DNA of 64,000 nt from Candidatus Saccharibacteria bacterium UBA3723 (GCA_002371895.1 DFHM01000012.1:62001-126000); one strand, 5' to 3'. Positions 1-8,559 are shown, counted from the stretch's first letter. Numbers and translations are program-made. The notes: generated by a model from the sequence alone, not told the origin.

Positions 1-333
1 CGGAAGCTCCACCAACACAGGATCAAGAGATTTTATATTTCTCTTCGCAAGATACTTCAAAAACCCGCGTAGCGCAATCAAATGATAAGCCTGCGTCGTC
101 ACAGACAAACCCTTTCCCTTCTCTGTCTGATATCTATTTAACCACAAACGATATTTACGTAACCATTCTTGCGTAATATCCGTCGGCTTCAAATCATCTT
201 CTGGATTAAATTCATTCTGGAATTCAAGTAAACGTGACAGACACAATTCATAATTACGCGTCGTATACCTACTACGTCCACTCTCAACCTCGAGCGATTC
301 CAAAAACTCATTAATCAAATCCGCAACGAACAT
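1..333 (-). CDS. Tyrosine recombinase/integrase, N-terminal part (cut by window edge)
   Basis: The 111 codons seen encode the N-terminal SAM-like DNA-binding domain of a phage-integrase/Xer family recombinase. It begins MFVADLINEFLESLEVESG, and residues about 18-100 show the family pattern (RYTTRNYELCLSRLLEFQ, then LSVTTQAYHLIALRGFLKYL). The catalytic domain lies outside the window, so its R-H-R-Y residues cannot be checked. The ATG overlaps the TGA stop of pilD by one base (TGATG), implying translational coupling. It could be the XerC/XerD-like chromosome-dimer recombinase or a mobile-element integrase; the housekeeping position favours the former. Confidence 0.8.
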   Translation of the reverse strand, partial: MFVADLINEFLESLEVESGRSRYTTRNYELCLSRLLEFQNEFNPEDDLKPTDITQEWLRKYRLWLNRYQTEKGKGLSVTTQAYHLIALRGFLKYLAKRNIKSLDPVLVELP

Positions 334-1136
334 CAGAAGCCCATGAAATTAATAATAATATCCTGCAAGAAAAAGACTAGCAAAAACCCCGCAATCAAAA
401 ACGGCCCAAATGGAATCATTACGCGCTTTTTCTTTTTCGACTTCACTATTGGAAGCATTACGATGCAGCCAATCATATTTGAAATAAACAGACAGAATAA
501 CGATAGCCACATATTGCCTAGCACGAATGCAATCGACAAACATAAAATCCAATCACCGCCGCCTACCCACGTTTCTTTGCTGATTTTATAAAGCAGATAA
601 TAAATCCCCGGCAAGAATAGCAATCCAAGCACAAAACTCAACCAATTATAGTCACCGTGCAGATTATAGGATTGCCAAACCGACACGCCACAAAATACTG
701 CCGCTACAGCACACGCACCTATCAGCAGCTTAGTCGGCATTTCTCGCCACTTTGCATCATATATAAACAAAATCGTATCAATAACAATTAGCGCCAAAAA
801 GAGTACAAATTTTATAATTTCTGAAATATTTAATAGCAACAACTGATCCTGTGCTGGCCAAAATACAAAGCTAAGAGCAAACAGCAGAGCTACGCCAACT
901 TCTGCAAGGATTTCTGCATAACCGATTTTTTTGCGACACTTGCGGCACTTCCCGCCCAAAGCGAGCCAGCTAATAATCGGGATATTGTCATACCATTGCA
1001 ACTGATATTTACAGTTCATGCAGTGCGACCATTTAGACTTGTCATTTTTGCGAATTCTCCAGACCTGACAGCAAGCAAACGAACCAAATGCCGCGCCAAA
1101 GATGAACAACGATAAAATCGCAAAAAATCTTTCCAT
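333..1136 (-). CDS. pilD: Prepilin peptidase / type IV leader peptidase
   Basis: Inner-membrane aspartyl protease that cleaves and usually N-methylates type IV prepilins. The sequence shows a GSF segment near residue 19, two CxxC pairs (C39/C42 and C64/C67) typical of the zinc-binding cytosolic loop of A24A peptidases, about seven hydrophobic segments, and catalytic-type aspartates in VIDTILFIYDA and the GGGD motif before WILCL. I start at MERFF (267 aa) and not at an upstream in-frame TTG, because a TATAAT box lies 7 nt before this ATG. It follows the pilin gene directly and is coupled to the recombinase downstream. Substrates would be the pilin at 1197-1784 and any minor pilins elsewhere. 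Confidence 0.93.
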   Translation of the reverse strand: MERFFAILSLFIFGAAFGSFACCQVWRIRKNDKSKWSHCMNCKYQLQWYDNIPIISWLALGGKCRKCRKKIGYAEILAEVGVALLFALSFVFWPAQDQLLLLNISEIIKFVLFLALIVIDTILFIYDAKWREMPTKLLIGACAVAAVFCGVSVWQSYNLHGDYNWLSFVLGLLFLPGIYYLLYKISKETWVGGGDWILCLSIAFVLGNMWLSLFCLFISNMIGCIVMLPIVKSKKKKRVMIPFGPFLIAGFLLVFFLQDIIINFMGF

Positions 1137-1143
1137 ATCTATT

Positions 1144-1149
1144 ATTATA
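1144..1149 (-). promoter_or_regulatory. -10 box of pilD, leaderless type
   Basis: TATAAT ends 7 nt before the pilD ATG, so transcription should start at or next to the start codon. Its upstream half overlaps the pilin terminator. Confidence 0.55.
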
Positions 1150-1155
1150 CAATAC

Positions 1156-1183
1156 AAAAAGAGCCCCTTCCGGAGCTCTTTTT
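1156..1183 (-). terminator. Intrinsic terminator of the pilin gene
   Basis: GAGCTCC/GGGGCTC stem with a GGAA loop (one G-U pair), followed by TTTTT, directly after the pilin stop codon. Confidence 0.85.
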
Positions 1184-1196
1184 AGTTCACTAAAGA

Positions 1197-1784
1197 TTAG
1201 TGGTTATCGTTACAAGCGATAGCACCACCTTCTTCTACGAAGAAGATAGCAACTTGGCGTACACCAGTACCAGCTACAACGGCACCTTCATCGCCACAGC
1301 CTGCGTTAGTAAAGCCATAGAATACATGGTCGAACGTAGCAGCAGTACCATTAGTATCCTTCTTTAGTTGGCTCGTAATATCACCAGCCGCAATCTTACC
1401 GCTACCAGTACCAACCTCACCAACATACTTAATCTGGTATGGTTGACCATCTGGATCGAGGAACTGAGCACCACAAGAGGTGAAGTTAGTTAAACTTGAG
1501 CTAGTCTGATTGCCAGTACATTCACTATCTAGATAGCGAGTAACGAAGTTTTTAAGCGTCGAAGTATCCATCGTGACGTTGAATGGCGTCTTACCATTGT
1601 TATTGGTTTGGAAGTCGTTGATAGCACTGATAACACGTGCCATATCGTCCTCACGCTGAGTATTGCGCTGTGTACGCTGCAATGCTGGGAGAGCGATGAA
1701 GACCATCAAGAAGATAAGACCCGCGATAGCAAGAACCAAGACTACCTCGATGATCGTAAAGCCTTTTTTATTTTTTGTTGTCAT
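1197..1784 (-). CDS. Type IV pilin, probably the major pilin
   Basis: A 195-aa prepilin with an 8-residue basic leader (MTTKNKKG) and cleavage site G|FTIIEVVLVLAIAGLIF. The conserved Glu at mature position 5 is present, followed by the hydrophobic assembly helix. The soluble domain has several Cys (CTGN, SCGAQF, AGCGDE, ACNDN) that could form disulfides. It has its own terminator, a -35/-10 promoter, an AAGGAG Shine-Dalgarno sequence and a roughly 100-nt structured leader, consistent with strong expression. The adjacent peptidase, platform and retraction ATPase make it the pilus subunit; which pilin is major cannot be proven from this window. Confidence 0.9.
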   Translation of the reverse strand: MTTKNKKGFTIIEVVLVLAIAGLIFLMVFIALPALQRTQRNTQREDDMARVISAINDFQTNNNGKTPFNVTMDTSTLKNFVTRYLDSECTGNQTSSSLTNFTSCGAQFLDPDGQPYQIKYVGEVGTGSGKIAAGDITSQLKKDTNGTAATFDHVFYGFTNAGCGDEGAVVAGTGVRQVAIFFVEEGGAIACNDNH

Positions 1785-1806
1785 TTTATGCTCCTTTTTT
1801 ATTTTT

Positions 1807-1909
1807 GCAACCAGTAATTGCCTTTTGGCTACTCAGATACCCACCGAGTGATTACCAATTGCAAAACTGCATTTAACTAAACTATACATAATTCTTATGC
1901 TAAAATCAA
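1807..1909 (-). promoter_or_regulatory. Pilin promoter and structured 5' leader
   Basis: The -35 TTGATT (1904-1909) and -10 TATAGT (1881-1886) are exactly 17 bp apart, with TG before the -10. The leader folds into a 12-bp outer stem (1807-1818 with 1851-1862, including G-U pairs) enclosing two smaller hairpins (ACTCGG/CTGAGT and GCC-AAAA-GGC), just upstream of the Shine-Dalgarno sequence. It resembles the design of the orphan-gene leaders in this window. Confidence 0.7.
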
Positions 1910-1959
1910 GCTTAATTTTTTCCACAGACTTTTCCACAGGAGAAACAAAACAGCAAATA

Positions 1960-3159
1960 CTAGCCAATCGAATTAACGAGAGCGTAGATTGGGAATAGGA
2001 CGCCACCAACCAAGAGACCCGCCACAATAGCGAGCAAAATCATCATTACTGGCTCAATCATTGCAGACAAAGTAGCAATCTTTTCATCAAGCTCATCTTC
2101 GAATACCTGCGCTGCCTTACCAAGCATTTCGTCCATCTTACCAGACTGCTCACCAATTGCAGCCATCTGGTAAACCATCGGATCTATATAAGGCTTATCG
2201 CGAAGCGCATCAGAAAGTGTCTTACCACCTTGTACCTCTTGCGCGGCCGCTTTTACGGAATCTTCAACTACGACGTTGTTCGCCGCGTTACCGGCAATTT
2301 CGAGCGTATCAAGCACGGCAACACCGGTAGAAAGAAGAATCTGCGCAATCCTCGCGAAGCGAGCCATATAGAGCATCCTGAGAAGCCCATTAAACATCGG
2401 CACATTAAGCTTAAAGGTAGCCGATGCCCTAATGCCAGGCTCTGTCTTCAAGAACTGCATTACACCCATCACGAGGAATGCAATCACAATCAAAGCTAGC
2501 CACCAGAAGGCAATAATGAAGTCCTTAATTGCCACCAATGCCAAAGTTAGGCCAGGCAATTCCTCACCAAGGTCGTTATACAAAGATTCAACGTGCGGAA
2601 CAACTTCGAGCATCATGTAAATAAAGACTACAATAATAACGCCTAGAGTAATCAAAGGCATCGCCATTGCACTCTTAATCTTGCCCATCATCTTGTCATC
2701 TTTTTCTTCCTGGGTCGCAATACGACGAAGAGATTCATCAAGCGTACCAGAAACTTCACCAGCTTTAATCAAAGAAAGATAAACGTTATTAAAGACATCA
2801 GGATGCTTACCGAATGAATCACCAAGAGCACGGCCAGATTCAACATCCGCCAAAATCTCTTCGATAACGGACTTCATTGCCTTGTTACTAGTCTGCTCCG
2901 AAACAGTACGAAGCGACTGTGCAATCGGAAGACCCGCACCAACAAGCGTTGCGAACTGGCGCGTAAAGTTAATGCGGTCTTTTGCAGTAACTTTATTTAG
3001 CTTTTCACCAAAACCACTGCCCTCTTCCTTGAGGGATTCTGGTACATATCCACGATCAACCAAAAGCTTGCCAGCAACACGCTCAGTCTCGGCCTGAATC
3101 GTACCTTTAATGACTTTACCAGTGCTAGATTCCTTAGCTTTATAGGCGAAACGTTTCAT
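1960..3159 (-). CDS. pilC: Type IV pilus inner-membrane platform protein PilC (GspF family)
   Basis: Polytopic platform protein on which PilB and PilT act. Its 399 aa match the family length. It has two GspF domains (about 65-190 and 270-390) and membrane segments near 165-190, 215-240 and the C-terminus. The first domain carries FTRQFATLVGAGLPIAQSL and the second carries FARIAQILLSTGVAVLDTL, the classical repeated motifs. Its start overlaps the pilT stop by 4 bp, so the two are translationally coupled. Confidence 0.95.
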   Translation of the reverse strand: MKRFAYKAKESSTGKVIKGTIQAETERVAGKLLVDRGYVPESLKEEGSGFGEKLNKVTAKDRINFTRQFATLVGAGLPIAQSLRTVSEQTSNKAMKSVIEEILADVESGRALGDSFGKHPDVFNNVYLSLIKAGEVSGTLDESLRRIATQEEKDDKMMGKIKSAMAMPLITLGVIIVVFIYMMLEVVPHVESLYNDLGEELPGLTLALVAIKDFIIAFWWLALIVIAFLVMGVMQFLKTEPGIRASATFKLNVPMFNGLLRMLYMARFARIAQILLSTGVAVLDTLEIAGNAANNVVVEDSVKAAAQEVQGGKTLSDALRDKPYIDPMVYQMAAIGEQSGKMDEMLGKAAQVFEDELDEKIATLSAMIEPVMMILLAIVAGLLVGGVLFPIYALVNSIG

Positions 3160-4481
3160 CCGCGAGCTAACCTTTCAAACTCTTGCAAATCGACTGCGAA
3201 TTCCCTAGCGGTATCGTAGGTAATCACGCCGGTTTGGATTAATTTAACAAGCGTACGGTCCATTGTCTGCATACCCTGATCTGCACCAGTCTGAATAATC
3301 GTATCAAGCTGATGAGTCTTGCCTTCACGAATAACCGAACGAACGGCTGGGTTTGCAATCAAAATCTCTGCTGCTACAACACGGCCACCACCAATTGCTG
3401 GCACAAGACGCTGTGCACAAATTGCCTGCAAGATGTTGGATAGCTGCGAGCGTACCTGTGGCTGCTGATGTGGTGGAAATACGTCAATCATACGGTCGAT
3501 AGACTGAGAGGCAGAGTTGGTGTGTAGTGTCGCAAACACTAAGTGACCAGTTTCTGCAATCGTAATTGCGGCAGAAATAGTCTCAAGGTCGCGCATCTCA
3601 CCAATAAGTACAACATCAGGGTCTTCACGAAGCGCCGAACGAAGCGCTGCCGAGAAGGAGTAGGTATCATAGTGAACTTCGCGCTGTACAACTACAGAAC
3701 GAATAGACTTATGCGTAAACTCGATTGGATCCTCGATCGTAATAATATGAGCGGTCTTTTCGCGGTTAATCTTATCTACGAGCGCTGCAAGTGTGGTGGA
3801 CTTACCGGAGCCAGTAGGGCCAGTCACAAGCACCAAACCACGTGGAAAATCAGCAAAGCTTGTCACAATGGACGGCATGCCGAGTTCATTAATGGACTGA
3901 ATCTCATTTGGAATCAAACGGAATGCGCCAGCGATATTACCCTTCTCATGGAAGGCGTTAACGCGGAAACGGCCAAGATCGCCGAACGAGAAGGAATAGT
4001 CGAATTCCTTATCCTTAATCAAAATCTGTTTCTGGTCTTCTTCCAGCGTTGCAAATACTAGACGCTCGACTGTCCCCTCATCGAGATCGCCATAGCCAGA
4101 AACCGGTTGCAAAGCGCCATCTATACGCAAAATCGGAGGCAAACCTACCTGGATATGAAGGTCGGATGCTTTCGTACGTACGCATTCCTCGAGTAGGCTT
4201 TCGATGCGCACTTCACTATTTGGAACAGTATTATTAATTGTCTGCATGGAAAAAGATTGTTGTGGGGCTGGAGCTTGTTGCGCTACTGGATCTGCAGGAG
4301 GCATCGCAATCGGAGCCGCCGCAGGGGTATTTTCTACAGCAGGAGGCATGGCCTGAGGAGCCGGAATCGGCTGCGCCATTGGTTGTTGCATATCCATCTG
4401 TTGCGGCATTGCTACTGGAGCTGCCGTAGGTGCTTGTGGCATTGGAGCCGCACCCATATTCACCTGCCCACTTTGTTCCAT
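3156..4481 (-). CDS. pilT: Twitching motility ATPase PilT
   Basis: Hexameric AAA-like ATPase that powers pilus retraction. Visible are Walker A (GPTGSGKSTT), Walker B (DVVLIGEMRD), a His box (TLHTNSASQSIDRMIDVFP) and AVRSVIREG, which corresponds to the AIRNLIRE motif that marks PilT over PilB. The first roughly 85 residues are an unusual Pro/Ala/Met/Gln-rich extension, predicted disordered. The start at MEQSGQ (441 aa) is chosen because TTGCAA-17 bp-TACAAT ends 7 nt before it; the in-frame upstream codons would lie inside the promoter. It is the first gene of pilT-pilC. Confidence 0.94.
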   Translation of the reverse strand: MEQSGQVNMGAAPMPQAPTAAPVAMPQQMDMQQPMAQPIPAPQAMPPAVENTPAAAPIAMPPADPVAQQAPAPQQSFSMQTINNTVPNSEVRIESLLEECVRTKASDLHIQVGLPPILRIDGALQPVSGYGDLDEGTVERLVFATLEEDQKQILIKDKEFDYSFSFGDLGRFRVNAFHEKGNIAGAFRLIPNEIQSINELGMPSIVTSFADFPRGLVLVTGPTGSGKSTTLAALVDKINREKTAHIITIEDPIEFTHKSIRSVVVQREVHYDTYSFSAALRSALREDPDVVLIGEMRDLETISAAITIAETGHLVFATLHTNSASQSIDRMIDVFPPHQQPQVRSQLSNILQAICAQRLVPAIGGGRVVAAEILIANPAVRSVIREGKTHQLDTIIQTGADQGMQTMDRTLVKLIQTGVITYDTAREFAVDLQEFERLARG

Positions 4482-4488
4482 ATACTTT

Positions 4489-4517
4489 ATTGTACTTATG
4501 TTTATGTAAAATTGCAA
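4489..4517 (-). promoter_or_regulatory. pilT promoter, leaderless type
   Basis: -35 TTGCAA (4512-4517), 17-bp spacer, -10 TACAAT (4489-4494), then 7 nt to the ATG at 4481. Confidence 0.65.
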
Positions 4518-4532
4518 ATAAAAAACTAAAAC

Positions 4533-4560
4533 AAAAAGCCGCCCATAACGACTAGGCGGC
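4533..4560 (-). terminator. rpoD terminator
   Basis: GCCGCC/GGCGGC stem followed by TTTTTG, downstream of rpoD and immediately upstream of the pilT promoter. Confidence 0.85.
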
Positions 4561-4581
4561 CTCCATAATCTTCCCAGAATA

Positions 4582-5556
4582 TTACTTCAAGTATTCGTGA
4601 AGTTTCTTCGTTTCCTTATTCTTGCGAAGCTTTGCTAATGCCTTTGCTTCTATCTGGCGAATACGTTCACGTGTAACGGAAAACTCTGCGCCAACTTCCT
4701 CAAGTGTGTGGCTCTTGCCACCACCGATGCCAAAGCGCATCTTAATAATCTTTTGCTCACGGTCAGTCAAAGTGGAAAGAATCGCGGCAATCTGCTCTTT
4801 CAAAAGCTGCGTTGCAGCAGAATCTTCCGGCGAAACACGGTCTTCATCCTCAATAAAATCACCAAGTGACGAATCGTCATCATCGCCGTCGCGGCCAACA
4901 GAAGCATCAAGCGAGGCAATATCCTGCTTAATCTTCATTACGTACTCAATCTTCTCTGGCTCCATGCCCATTGCTTCGGCAATTTCTTCCGTAGATGGCT
5001 CACGATTAAGCTCCTGAGTCAAACGGCGCTGAGTGCGAAGAACTTTATTAATCGTCTCTACCATGTGGACTGGAATACGAATCGTACGAGCCTGATCTGC
5101 GATTGCACGGGTAATTGCCTGACGAATCCACCATGTCGCATAAGTAGAAAACTTGAAACCCTTATCTGGATCGAACTTTTCAACTGCACGAAGCAAACCA
5201 GTATTACCTTCCTGAATCAAATCTAGAAAATCCAAACCACGGCCAGAATAACGCTTCGCAATAGAAACAACAAGGCGCATGTTCGATTCGGCCATTTTAT
5301 CTTTGGCTTTCTTTTGCTCTTTTGGTGTGCCGTGGATAATTTTCTGAGCCAATTCATACTCTTCTTCCGAAGAAAGGAGTGGAATTTTACCAATTTCGCG
5401 GAGATAAAGTTTTACCGAGTCGTCGGACACCTCATCATAAGTTACAGAATCTAAATCTACGTTCAAATCCTCATCGCCTTCATCGCCCATATCGTCGAGC
5501 GTAGGCTCATCCATCATATCGTCATCTAAACGCAAATCTTTGTCGTCTTCGTCCAT
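4582..5556 (-). CDS. rpoD: RNA polymerase primary sigma factor (sigma-70)
   Basis: Directs RNA polymerase to -35/-10 promoters. At 324 aa it is short: an acidic N-terminus of about 40 residues replaces region 1.1. It then has region 1.2 (DSVKLYLREIGKIPLLSSEEE), region 2 with RYSGRGLDFLDLIQEGN and FSTYATWWIRQAITRAI, region 3, and region 4.2 (TLEEVGAEFSVTRERIRQIEAKAL). Region 2.4/3.0 is intact, consistent with the many extended -10 promoters here. No other sigma factor is seen in the window. It has its own leader and terminator. Confidence 0.96.
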   Translation of the reverse strand: MDEDDKDLRLDDDMMDEPTLDDMGDEGDEDLNVDLDSVTYDEVSDDSVKLYLREIGKIPLLSSEEEYELAQKIIHGTPKEQKKAKDKMAESNMRLVVSIAKRYSGRGLDFLDLIQEGNTGLLRAVEKFDPDKGFKFSTYATWWIRQAITRAIADQARTIRIPVHMVETINKVLRTQRRLTQELNREPSTEEIAEAMGMEPEKIEYVMKIKQDIASLDASVGRDGDDDDSSLGDFIEDEDRVSPEDSAATQLLKEQIAAILSTLTDREQKIIKMRFGIGGGKSHTLEEVGAEFSVTRERIRQIEAKALAKLRKNKETKKLHEYLK

Positions 5557-5653
5557 TTTCTTTCCCTATTATTTTTTACCAACAAAACACCCACCCGTTT
5601 GCAAATTTTGTTTTAAAAGTTTTTGTATAGTTTTGATCAATTTATACTTCTTC

Positions 5654-5705
5654 CTGGATGGACTAGCAAAATAAGTCCGCATATCCAGCATTTAGGTGAA
5701 ATATA
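5654..5705 (-). promoter_or_regulatory. rpoD upstream region: -10 box and leader hairpin
   Basis: TGC-TATATT (-10 at 5700-5705) is a plausible extended -10. The leader of about 135 nt contains a two-part hairpin (5654-5688): CTGGAT/ATCCAG enclosing GGACT/AGTCC with a 4-nt bulge. A weak GGGAAAG Shine-Dalgarno precedes the ATG. The function of the hairpin is unknown. Confidence 0.45.
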
Positions 5706-5725
5706 GCATAATTTTTACAACATGT

Positions 5726-7351
5726 CTATTTTTTGCGCAAAAGTTTGCTCATTTTTTGCATTAATTCCCCCACTTTTGCATCGTCGCCAGCCTCTTCGGC
5801 CTTGCGGATTTCTTCTTCGAGCTCTTTTCGCTCCTCGGTTGCCCGCTCCTCCATCACGCGCCGCATGATACTTTTAAGCTCCCGCTTCAATTCGTCCGGA
5901 CTAAATTTCTGATATTGTTGCTCAAAGATTAAACTAAGCTCACCCTCGTTATAATCGCGTACCTCTATGCCCTCGGCGTCAAGTTTTCCAATCTTCACGA
6001 GCGCTGCCAAGCTTTTTTCGGCCTTACTTTCAAATGTTGTATTTTTCACAACATTAACCTTCTTTAGTTTCTTCTTCTCCGGCGCTTCCACTTTCTTTGC
6101 GCGGTACGCCTCCAAAGAAATTCCCAATCTCTCTGCCGCTATTCGCTCATATTTCTCTCTAAGCACCGTGTCTTCTGGATCAATTTGGTCAATAAGCTTC
6201 TTCGTCTCGGTCGCATACTCCTGGAAGCCTTTCTCGGTACGCAAATTATACTTTGATTCGTATTTCTCAAGCAGCCATTCAAGCGCTGGACGATAGCTAT
6301 TCACTGCTTCTTGCCACAACTTCGGGTCCTTCTGGATTAATTCATCCGCATCCTTGCATCCATGGTAGTCATCAATCACCGAAAGATATATGCCAAACTT
6401 CGATGCCATCGAAATTGCTCGCTCCGCTGCTCTAATTCCGGCCTCATCGCCATCGTATGCCAAACGAATATCTTTCGTCATGCGCGCAAAGCTCTTTAGA
6501 TGCATTTCCGTCATCGCCGTTCCGGCCGTTGCTACCGCCTGGTTTACGCCTGCCTGATGCGAGGAAATCACATCCATATTCCCCTCAACCACCACCACAT
6601 AATCCGTCCGCCTAATTGCGTCTTTTGCCTGACTTAGGCCAAAAATGTGACGACCTTTGTTATACAAAATCGTCTCTGGCGTATTTAGATATTTTGGCGA
6701 ATTCTTGTCCTTGTCATTCAAAATGCGTGCCGTAAAGCCAATTACGCGCCCGCCGACATCCATCAATGGAATCGTCATGCGGCCCCTAAACAAATCCCCG
6801 CCATACTGGTTCAAAAGACCAGCGTCTTCCATTTCTTGCTTCGTAAAACCGCGCTTGGTTAAGAATTTCTTTAGCGCATCGCCAGATTGCGGCGCATAAC
6901 CAATCCGGAAATTCTCGACCGTCTTTTTGTTCATGTTGCGCTTGTAGAAAACATACTGCATCACAGACTTGTTTTTCGACAGACAATACTGAAAATATTT
7001 CGTCGCAAGCTCTAGCACCTCAAAAAGACGCGCTTTGTGCGCCGCCTGTTTTTTATCGTCCCCAGAATAGCGCCTCAATTCGACGCCAGCCTGCTGCGCA
7101 AGCTTCTCTAACGCTTCACGAAAAGTACAGCCTTCCATCTCCATTACAAATGTAAAAATGTCGCCGCCTTTATTGCTCGAAAAATCATGCCAAATCCCCT
7201 TATCTGGTGAAACCATAAAACTTGGCGTCCGATCAGTCCCCCAAGGTGAATGCCCTTTAAAGTTTCGACCCGCACGCTTCAGCTCGATGTATTGCCCAAC
7301 TACATCCTCTACAGCCAACCTCGCGCGTATCTCCTCTTTCGCATCCTCCAT
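5726..7351 (-). CDS. dnaG: DNA primase DnaG lacking zinc ligands
   Basis: Synthesises RNA primers at the replication fork. The 541 aa show the N-terminal domain, a catalytic core with YAPQSGDALKKFL, and TOPRIM motifs VVVVEGNMDVI and LAYDGDEAGIRAAERA. The N-terminal CHC2 fold is recognisable (TPSFMVSPDKGIWHDF), but all four usual zinc ligands are replaced: S35, G38, D56 and S59 stand where Cys, His, Cys, Cys normally are. The C-terminus is charged and coiled, with no clear DnaB-binding domain. Start MEDAKEE is chosen because TATAAT lies 6 nt upstream. Confidence 0.95.
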   Translation of the reverse strand: MEDAKEEIRARLAVEDVVGQYIELKRAGRNFKGHSPWGTDRTPSFMVSPDKGIWHDFSSNKGGDIFTFVMEMEGCTFREALEKLAQQAGVELRRYSGDDKKQAAHKARLFEVLELATKYFQYCLSKNKSVMQYVFYKRNMNKKTVENFRIGYAPQSGDALKKFLTKRGFTKQEMEDAGLLNQYGGDLFRGRMTIPLMDVGGRVIGFTARILNDKDKNSPKYLNTPETILYNKGRHIFGLSQAKDAIRRTDYVVVVEGNMDVISSHQAGVNQAVATAGTAMTEMHLKSFARMTKDIRLAYDGDEAGIRAAERAISMASKFGIYLSVIDDYHGCKDADELIQKDPKLWQEAVNSYRPALEWLLEKYESKYNLRTEKGFQEYATETKKLIDQIDPEDTVLREKYERIAAERLGISLEAYRAKKVEAPEKKKLKKVNVVKNTTFESKAEKSLAALVKIGKLDAEGIEVRDYNEGELSLIFEQQYQKFSPDELKRELKSIMRRVMEERATEERKELEEEIRKAEEAGDDAKVGELMQKMSKLLRKK

Positions 7352-7357
7352 ACAAAA

Positions 7358-7363
7358 ATTATA
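7358..7363 (-). promoter_or_regulatory. -10 box of dnaG, leaderless type
   Basis: TGG-TATAAT extended -10 with 6 nt to the ATG at 7351. No good -35 box is visible. Confidence 0.6.
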
Positions 7364-7410
7364 CCACCTATACAACAGATAAGAAAACACCCCCAACTAT
7401 CAACGAATAG

Positions 7411-7565
7411 CGAGACATATATTCCTTTTCGAACATCCGCAGCCAATCGCTAGGCGGAACACTATCTCCTTTTGGAACATTCGCAGGCCACGGCCGAGAA
7501 CAAGCGCAAGACGCCTGTGACGACAGGCCGTCTTGACGCGGTTTCAAAAGGAGATAGTGTTCCGC
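7411..7565. repeat. Nested inverted-repeat locus between dnaG and the next gene
   Basis: Arms 7454-7478 and 7541-7565 are inverted copies over 25 bp with one mismatch. Inside them is a second hairpin (7507-7535, CAAGACG/CGTCTTG plus CCTGT/ACAGG with one bulged base). A partial direct copy of the left side (TCCTTTTnGAACATnCGCAG) lies at about 7423-7442 and again at 7467-7486. The whole could be a small structured RNA, a MITE-like element or an insulator between divergent promoters. No ORF is evident. Confidence 0.7.
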
Positions 7566-7578
7566 TTTGCGTTTATGC

Positions 7579-7584
7579 TATAAT
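7579..7584 (+). promoter_or_regulatory. -10 box of the 7591 gene, leaderless type
   Basis: TGC-TATAAT extended -10, then 6 nt to the ATG at 7591. Confidence 0.6.
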
Positions 7585-7590
7585 GAGCTT

Positions 7591-8196
7591 ATGGACAACA
7601 AAGCTTATCTTGACGAAATCGCCGTAAAAAGCAAAAAGAAATTTTCAGCTGGGCCAATCTTGACTCCACTCATGATTAAGCTCATCGCCGCAGCGGCAGT
7701 CGCCGTTATCGCAATGGTCGTAATTGGTGGCATTCTTAGCGCAAAAAATAATGAGGTCGCCGAAATTCATCAGACCGTATACGCACGTATCTCCAGCATT
7801 GTCGGAGATGAAAGTCCATACGAAGAATACGCCGAGAGATTAAAATCTTCCGATCTTCGCACATACGTTGTCCAAATGACGTCTTCCATGGATACAACTC
7901 TTTCCGCTATCGACTCGTATTATCCAGATGCCTCAAAGGCTAGTAACAAGGTAATCGAAGAAAACTCCGGCACCATGACGGCTTTGATGACAACCTTCGA
8001 AGACGCAAAGCTCAACGGCCAGCTAGACAAAACCCTTGCTAGCGAAACCGCCTATCAATTGTCCATGTTAATTTCTCTCGAACAACAAGCACGCGCAAAG
8101 TCTACTAATGACGATTACGCTCAGACATTAGACAACTCCATGCGCGACCTTGAAGCACTTCAAAAACTATTCAAAGATTATAGCGATACGCATTAA
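7591..8196 (+). CDS. Single-pass membrane protein of unknown function
   Basis: 201 aa. A short basic cytosolic N-terminus (to about residue 25) is followed by one membrane helix (about 27-51, LIAAAAVAVIAMVVIGGIL) and an extracellular mostly helical domain rich in Ser, Thr, Asp and Glu. I recognise no family. The ATG is chosen over an upstream TTG because the -10 box sits 6 nt before it. It ends at a bidirectional terminator and is monocistronic. Confidence 0.75.
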   Translation: MDNKAYLDEIAVKSKKKFSAGPILTPLMIKLIAAAAVAVIAMVVIGGILSAKNNEVAEIHQTVYARISSIVGDESPYEEYAERLKSSDLRTYVVQMTSSMDTTLSAIDSYYPDASKASNKVIEENSGTMTALMTTFEDAKLNGQLDKTLASETAYQLSMLISLEQQARAKSTNDDYAQTLDNSMRDLEALQKLFKDYSDTH

Positions 8197-8201
8197 AACA
8201 A

Positions 8202-8231
8202 AAATATCTCCCGCAAAGGGAGATATTTTTT
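8202..8231 (+). terminator. Bidirectional terminator
   Basis: AAATATCTCCC/GGGAGATATTT stem with a GCAAA loop and T runs on both sides, between convergent genes. Confidence 0.85.
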
Positions 8232-8241
8232 ATGTCGATTT

Positions 8242-8559
8242 CTATTCTTCTGGCTTTGATTCTTCGTACCCGTGACGAACCAAATCAATCACCTCATCAT
8301 CGCTAAGCTGCCCAGAGCAGATAATCTCAATACCGTTACGACCCAAAGCGCGACTCTCCATTACACTTTCGTATCGCTCTTGCAGAGTCTTGCTAAGCTT
8401 GCGATCACAGCGCACTTGCACGCGAAGTGGATTAGTACCCGGCTCATATAACGCAAAGATTCTTTCCCCGCGCGAGAAAATTCTCATCCCCTTTTCTTCG
8501 CGCATCGAAACATTCTCGAGCTCAGAGGCGTATTTTAGGATACCATCTTCAAGTACCAT
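8242..8559 (-). CDS. MmcQ/YjbR-family protein
   Basis: 105 aa. The C-terminal half matches the MmcQ/YjbR (DUF419) pattern: FALYEPGTNPLRVQVRCD, then a helix with ERYESV, then the LSDDEVIDLVRHGYEES ending helix. The family has a double-wing fold related to DNA-binding CyaY-like proteins; its biochemical role is unclear. It overlaps the 3' end of orn by 25 bp on the same strand, so the two are probably co-translated. Confidence 0.75.
   Translation of the reverse strand: MVLEDGILKYASELENVSMREEKGMRIFSRGERIFALYEPGTNPLRVQVRCDRKLSKTLQERYESVMESRALGRNGIEIICSGQLSDDEVIDLVRHGYEESKPEE

Noticed and set aside
1896..1906. TATGCTAAAAT promoter-like box on the plus strand upstream of the pilin
   Set aside because: No plus-strand gene follows; it falls within the -35/spacer region of the minus-strand pilin promoter and is probably incidental.
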